Of a stretch of 64,000 nucleotides of DNA, positions 57,222-64,000 are shown in pieces. Origin of the DNA: Marisa cornuarietis (taxonomy: Eukaryota; Mollusca; Gastropoda; Architaenioglossa; Ampullariidae); the NCBI GenBank assembly GCA_004794655.1, contig SMMW01000619.1, positions 992,001 through 1,056,000 on the forward strand, read 5' to 3'. Under the pieces are notes generated by a model. That model was not told where the DNA came from, did not search any database, and saw only the letters and a list, made by a program, of their open reading frames with translations. Position numbers and translations under genes: made by a program. Each line of letters opens with the position of its first letter. Position 1 is the stretch's first letter.

Positions 57222-57273
<52 letters not shown>
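57222..57273. repeat. (GT)n microsatellite
   Basis: About 26 GT dinucleotides. Confidence 0.95.
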
Positions 57274-57276
<3 letters not shown>

Positions 57277-58425
57277 AATTTATGTATGTAATTGGTCGTT
57301 GACACAGCTCGCTTGTAAACAATTTTATTAAATTTATTTTGAATCAGTTTTTCACAACGCTTGCTTGTAAACAATTTTTCAAAGAGGTTTAGACTTGAGA
57401 TAGTTGATAGACTTGATAGGCCACAAGAATTCTAGGCTCACTCTCTTTTCATTTGTTTTTCTAAAACTCTGCTAAATTAAGTCAACGGCCATTCGGTGGA
57501 CACGTGACCTGGTCCCAGATTAAACAGTGTTGTGGATAAACTCCACATCTTTGGATGCTATGAACTTAGGAAGTCATTGCCCAAAGAGCAAGTAGTGTCC
57601 TTTAAAGATGCCGCCACCTCTCGCTAATTATTTGTTCTTCACCTCTGTCCAAGGCTCTTATTGTAACACGTGTACTATTGTACTTGACTGGCACATCAAT
57701 ACTTGATGAGACACTAGCATTGTCACTTATTAAATACTTACGACATGATATTCTACATATTTAACATCTCGATAAGTGTAAGACTTCTTAATCAAATGTC
57801 ATTTCTGAGGAGAAATATCAGCTACAGTCCCTTGGCTGCATAAAGTTGTGGTCTTGTACCGAGTGTAAAAGCTCGTGCCGAGTGGTGCATCCTGACCCTG
57901 TCCCTAGTCAAACAGGAGATAAAGAAGCCCAGTATTAGCACGGAAGGACTAAGAGCAAAGTCGGGTACGTGCACCCGGCACAGACTGATCGGGGCCACTA
58001 AACACCCTAACCTGTTTTGACAAAAGCCATAAAGTCATGGTCTAGCGACTTTTTTCTCGGTTAAAAGATGGGGCTCAGGTCGACTGCTGAAAACCCTTCA
58101 AAACCTTAGCAGTTCCCTCGCGGATGGGTGTGACAGGAGTAGGGGGTAGGGGGCTCACCTATGCACAGATGCTTCTTATGAAATTAAGATACGCAAAGGC
58201 ACTCACAAATATTTGTACACACATATTGATATAAACATAATAGCACATATTTGTTTCTCCAACACATTAGCGCGCGCGACACTCACACACACACGCACTT
58301 GAACACACCCAATGAGTCACGTGACAGAGCTGTGTGTGTGTGTGTGTCCTGTTTCATGTAGTTAGGTGTGGAAGGTATTGAAATACGGTTACTTGCAGCA
58401 TGTGACTCCGGGCTTACAAAACAAA
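57274..58425. other. Spacer and presumed promoter region of gene E
   Basis: No coding gene. The last 80 bases include GTAGTTAGGTGTGGAAGG, resembling GTTGTTAGGGGCTGTG before genes B and C, and a (GT)n at 58330-58347. Otherwise nothing is recognised. Confidence 0.4.
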
Positions 58426-58474
58426 ATGGCGTCAGTGTGGCTTGTGTCTACAATAGTCTTCACCGCTTGTATAG
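58426..58474 (+). CDS. Gene E exon 1: signal peptide of a fifth paralog (3' partial)
   Basis: ATG in AAAATGG starts MASVWLVSTIVFTACI, then one base and the donor G|GTAGGT: 49 nt, leaving phase 1 as in B, C and D. Length, hydrophobic pattern, context and phase fit exon 1 of the family, though identity is low. No exon 2 was found before the right edge. The call rests on one short exon and its place in the tandem series. Confidence 0.6.
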
Positions 58475-58879
58475 GTAGGTGACTTTTCTATGACAAGTCT
58501 TGTTTCTTGTGTAGCTTTCACTAAACTATATTTTATACTCATGGAGATACTGGCTGTACCTGTGTGACATCACCACTGGTTATTGTGATAAGCAGTTATC
58601 TGTGACGATTTGTGGCCAAACCTCGCAGCAACAACAGGTACAGCGTGACATACCCGCCCTGACTGACAGACGAGCTGTCAAAGTCACGTGACCAGCTCTA
58701 TGTCCTTCAGATCGCTCGCTCACTAACTGACCGTGGAGTCAGCAGCAATGTTGATTATTGGCTTTTCACCCGAGTCCTTAAATATTTGAAACGCTTATTA
58801 TATGTTAACACATCATCTTAAACTTTAAAGACACACTTCTGGTATGTGTTGCTGATCTTACTGACGAATTCCCCTTCTC

Positions 58880-59143
58880 TCACTCAATCTCTTTTTCCTC
58901 TCCCCCTCTCTCTCTCTCTCTCACTCAATCGCTTTTTCCTCTCCCCCTCTCTCTCACTCAATCTCTTTTTCCTCTCCTTCTCTCGCTCTCTCTCTCTCTC
59001 TCACTCAATCTCTTTCTCCTCTCCCACCTCTCTCTCTCTCTCTCTATCAATCTCTTTTTCATCTCCTTCTCTAGGTCTGTCTCTCTCACTCAATCTCTTT
59101 CTCCTCTCCTTCTTTCTCTTACTAAATCTCTTTCTCCTCTCCT

Positions 59144-59177
<34 letters not shown>

Positions 59178-59178
59178 A
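58880..59178. repeat. CT-rich tandem repeat
   Basis: Units CTCTCTCACTCAATCTCTTT and TTCCTCTCC repeat about six times, then (GTCT)n to 59176. Lies in presumed intron 1 of gene E. Confidence 0.9.
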
Positions 59179-59450
59179 ATTATTCACCAATGGTGAGCAT
59201 GGTACAGGAGGACCTTAAAGATAAAAAGTCTGTGAGACAATTTCCGGCTCCAGGACGCCATGTAAATATTTTAAAATAATTTTCACTTAAGTACATATTT
59301 CTCTTTTATTCTTTGTTGATTTCATGCTTTATGTTAGTTTATTCTTCATTTGCTTACTTATTCTACCATCTAGTAAATAAAGAATTGTCACTGTTTGCAT
59401 AGATGTCCTGCCAAGAAGTGTTCTTTTGTTCCTTAACTCCTTCCTTACAA

Positions 59451-59461
<11 letters not shown>

Positions 59462-59543
<82 letters not shown>
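59462..59543. repeat. (CA)n microsatellite
   Basis: About 39 CA dinucleotides adjoining copy 2 of the dispersed repeat. Confidence 0.95.
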
Positions 59544-59544
<1 letters not shown>

Positions 59545-59546
<2 letters not shown>

Positions 59547-59912
59547 GACCACCGAGAGACAGCACGGGCCCCGGGCAGACTTCTCCTAGCCCCTTGTAAT
59601 TGCGATCGTAAATTACTTTTCCAGATGATAATAATGTGTACAATGTGATTGTCAATATGTACATTTACTCACTAAGGTAACGTAGACTACAAACAGTAGG
59701 ACACGTGCACTAGGCTCTACATTACATACTGAAGATAGAGTTGCTTACACGTGAGTGGTTAGTCAATGAGGAAACATGAGGTTAAAGGATCAAACTAGTA
59801 CCTCGCTCCATAGAAGACATCCCAGAGTGAGGACTCTTACATCAACCTTCTTAACAAAAAAGGAAAGGAAAAAGGAAAAAAGTCTACTGACCAAGGCCGG
59901 GCCCCTTGACAG
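59545..59912 (+). repeat. Dispersed ~370-bp repeat, copy 2
   Basis: It starts GACCACCGAGAGACAGCACG and ends GACCAAGGCCGGGCCCC, with the same order of internal words as copy 1 (AGCCCCTTGTAA, CGTAAATTA). See 55295. Confidence 0.6.
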
Positions 59913-59924
59913 CCGCGTGACTGA

Positions 59925-62900
59925 GTACACACATACACATACACACATATATTCATACACACATGCCTACACATGCATATACATACATACATGGTCAGAC
60001 ATACATACACATAGACATACACACATGCCTATACATACATATACATACAGACATGGTCAGACATACATACACATAGACATACACACATGCCTATACATAC
60101 ATATGGTACAGTTTCCATTACACATAGACATATACATGCATATACATATATGGACATGGTCAGACATACATACCACTGTTTCCTATACATATACAGACAT
60201 GGTCAGTACCACATAGACCACACATACCATACATACAGGACATGGATCAGACATACCATGCCACATGGTTTATACACATGCATGCCATGCTTATACATAC
60301 CATATGGTCCATACATGGTCAGACATCCATACATGCCTACACATTATACATACAGACATGGTCAGATACTATACACATAGACATACACACATGCCTATAC
60401 ATACATATACATAGACGTGGTCAGACATACATACATGCCACATGGGATCCACATATTGCATAAGATACATTCATACACATAGACATACACCATATTTCTA
60501 CATGCATATCCATACACATGGTCCATACATACCATACATGAACATGGATCCATTCCTACATACATATACATACCACATGCCTATACATGCATACATACCA
60601 CATATACCACATGCCTGGTATTATGCATACAGGTATCCATCATCATACCATACATCATTTCCTTACATACATACAGAACATGGTCAGACATACATACATA
60701 CTAGACATACACACATGTGTACATACATATATACATACCACATGGTCCAGGATCCATACCATACATACATGGGTTTCCTCACATACATATACATACAGTG
60801 TGGGTCAGACATCCATACATACACATGGGTTTACATGCATCCTACATGGACCGTATCCATCCATGCATACATACCTGAACATGGTCAGATTCATACACAT
60901 ATACCTGATACATGGTCTGGTATTACATACCTGGTCCAGTTTCCATGCTCTACATATATATACATACAGACATGGTCAGATTACATACATGACATACATA
61001 CATGGTCCAATATATGCCATACCATGTGGGATACAGTTATGATACATTTCCTTCCATACATACATGGTCAGTTTCCACTGTTTCACCACATGAACATGGT
61101 CAGGTTTCCATTTCCATATCCATGCCTACATCATATATATACTGCGTTCCATACATGAACATGGTACATGCCATGCACCTCGTTCAGGTTTCCTTCGTTT
61201 GTCACATGCCATATTCCATGGGTATGGTCTACATGCCACATTTCATGCATACATGTGGTCCATACATGCCATTCACGTTTCCTTTTCCCATGCCATACCA
61301 TATGGGTCGGTTATACATATTATATTTACATACATGCCTATACATACCTATACTGGGTGTAAGGTCATTTCCTGTTATGCATGCACATGGTCCATACCAC
61401 CATACCATGGGTTTCTACCACATGCCACATACCATACTGAGTTTTATGGGTCCGTTTACATACACATGCCTGTCACGTATACAGCCATGGACATGGTCAG
61501 ACATACATACCACATGGACATACACATGCCTGCACAGCCACATGGACATGGATCGGACAGCCATACCCACATAGACATACCACACATGCCTAGCCATATA
61601 CATACAGAACATGGTCGGACAGCCACATGCATGGACATGCACATGCCTGCATACAGACATGGTCGGACATGCACATGGACATACACACCGGCCACATGCA
61701 GCCACAGACATGGTCGGACAGCACATGCACATGGACATACACACATGCCTATGCATGCATATACATGGATATGGTCAGACATTATGCATACATACATGGA
61801 CACATGCCTACACATACATATACATGGGACATGGTCAGGATTATACATACATGCACATACAGACCTTGCACACATGCCTACACATACAGCCCAGCCACAT
61901 ACTGGACATGGTCGGACATACATGCACATGCACATGGACATACACGTGTGCCCTGTCATGTGCATTATGCAGACGAGGACATGGGTCCGGACATGGCAAT
62001 GCATGGACATGCACGTGCCTATGCATGCATGCATTACAGAGGACATGGTCCGGACATGCATGCACATGCACGCTGTGGACCACGTACCTGTGCATTGCAG
62101 CCAGACGTGGTCCGGTTATGCATACACATGCACGCCATGACATGCACATGCCTGCACATACATATGCATACAGACATGGTCGGACATACATGCACGCCAG
62201 ACATTACACACACATGCCTGCACACGCACATATACATACAGGACATGGATCCGGACATACATACATGCACATAGACGGCCACACGATGCCTATACATTGC
62301 ATATGCAGCTACAGGACATGGTCCGGACATGCATACAGTCATGCACGTGCCTATACGTACATACATACACAGACATGGTTCGGACATGCAGCACACCCAG
62401 GACGTACACACGCCCATGCATACATGCAGCCACCGGACGTGGTCCGGACATACCATGCACATAGGCGCACATTGCTGCATACGGCGCCAGCCACGGACGT
62501 GGGATCGGACATACATGCACATGGACATACCACCTGCCTACACGTACATATGCATACGGACATGGTCCGGACATGCCACATACAACCATACCACATGCCT
62601 GTACACATCACCATACCATATTCCATCCACATATTTTCGTACATACCATACCTACACTGTATATAGCCACACATGGTCATTTCCCATACGCCTACCACCA
62701 CCATACCTGTGTCCATTTATACCACATCCTTTTCACACATACCTATACATACATACTATACATACAAGGCATGGTCAGAACATACATACACATAGACATA
62801 CACACATGCCTACACATACATATACATACAGACATGGTCAGACATACATACACATAGACATACACACATGCCTATACATACATATACATACAGACATGGT

Positions 62901-64000
62901 CAGACATACATACACATAGACATACACACATGCCTATACATACATATACATACAGACATGGTCAGTTATACATACATACACATAGACATACACACATGCC
63001 TATACATACATATACATACAGACATGGTCAGTTATACATACATACACATAGACATACACACATGCCTATACATACATATACATACAGACATAGTCAGACA
63101 TACATACACATAGACATACACACATGCCTACACATACATATACATACAGACATGGTCAGACATACATACACATAGACATACACACATGCCTATACATACA
63201 TATACATACAGACATGGTCAGACATACATACATACACATAGACATACACACATGCCTATACATACATATACATACAGACATGGTCAGACATACATACATA
63301 GACATACACACATGCCTATACATACATATACATACAGACATGGTCAGACATACATACATACACATAGACATACACACATGCCTATACATACATATACATA
63401 CAGACATGGTCAGTTATACATACATACACATAGACATACACACATGCCTATACATACATATACATACAGACATGGTCAGACATACATACACATAGACATA
63501 CACACATGCCTATACATACATATACATACAGACATGGTCAGACATACATACACATAGACATACACACATGCCTATACATACATATACATACAGACATGGT
63601 CAGACATACATACATACACATAGACATACACACATGCCTATACATACATATACATACAGACATGGTCAGACATACATACACATAGACATACACACATGCC
63701 TATACATACATATACATACAGACATGGTCAGACATACATACACATAGACATACACACATGCCTATACATACATATACATACAGACATGGTCAGACATACA
63801 TACACATAGACATACACACATGCCTACACATACATATACATACAGACATGGTCAGACAAACATACACATAGACATACACACATGCCTATACATACATATA
63901 CATACAGACATGGTCAGACATACATACATACACATAGACATACACACATGCCTATACATACATATACATACAGACATGGTCAGACATACATACACATAGA
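59925..64000. repeat. 62-bp satellite, running off the right edge
   Basis: The unit is GACATGGTCAGACATACATA, CACATAGACATACACACATG, CCTATACATACATATACATACA; some units have an extra CATA. From about 62755 to 64000 the units are almost identical. From about 60100 to 62750 they are highly irregular. Both strands stay open over long distances, but none of this is coding. Confidence 0.95.

Noticed and set aside
59776..63557. Overlapping frames of 100-350 codons on both strands
   Set aside because: They lie in the 62-bp satellite; no codon bias or domain, and both strands are open equally.
58475..64000. Exon 2 of gene E
   Set aside because: No C-x3-CC-x3-CC coding pattern was found on the + strand after exon 1; the exon is assumed to lie beyond the right edge.

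Overview
This is a piece of an animal genome, most likely a mollusc and probably a gastropod. The genes have spliced GT-AG introns. Introns and spacers are full of microsatellites, minisatellites and degenerate non-LTR retrotransposons of several clades (RTE-like, Jockey/CR1-like, Rex1/CR1-like, L1/Tx1-like). A short dispersed motif seen in many molluscs lies near 11.71-11.77 kb. No bacterial genes, rRNA, tRNA or CRISPR were seen. The species is not determined.

The host genes form a head-to-tail tandem family on the + strand, here called A to E. They encode small single-pass membrane proteins of the Shisa/CYYR1/VOPP1-like type (STMC6 superfamily). Each gene has four coding exons: (1) a signal peptide; (2) a Tyr/Cys-rich ectodomain with the core C-x3-CC-x3-CC; (3) one transmembrane helix ending in CCCIK, then a basic RPGR stretch; (4) a cytoplasmic tail of YGPQ repeats with a PPPY motif that could bind WW domains. 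The intron phases (1, 2, 1) are the same in every copy and every join keeps the frame. Gene A (exons 2-4, 4487-9923) has lost its first exon beyond the left edge. Genes B (17777-23467, 185 aa), C (30308-42131, 204 aa) and D (45997-53751, 190 aa) are complete. Gene E shows only its signal-peptide exon (58426-58474) before a long satellite runs off the right edge.

Layout: 0-4.4 kb, intron 1 of A with a minisatellite and a Jockey/CR1-like LINE; 4.5-10.2 kb, rest of gene A with an antisense LINE in intron 2 and a large array in intron 3; 10.2-17.3 kb, spacer with RTE pieces and one nearly full-length RTE; 17.3-23.6 kb, gene B with an antisense RTE in intron 3; 24.5-29.6 kb, spacer with LINE debris; 29.6-42.3 kb, gene C, with L1-like and other LINE sequence in intron 1 and a 2-kb satellite in intron 2; 42.3-45.5 kb, spacer; 45.5-54 kb, gene D, whose introns 1 and 3 are mostly tandem arrays; 54-58.4 kb, spacer; 58.4-64 kb, start of gene E and a 62-bp satellite.

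The most unusual feature is that the exon-3 splice donor, with the last codons of the exon, has been amplified as a tandem array inside intron 3 of all four visible copies. In D the array is also open in frame with exon 3. Intron 1 carries separate arrays that also contain donor-like motifs. The paralogs are mosaic: C resembles B in exon 1, promoter, intron 3 and exon 4, but resembles A in exon 2. This points to exchange between copies.
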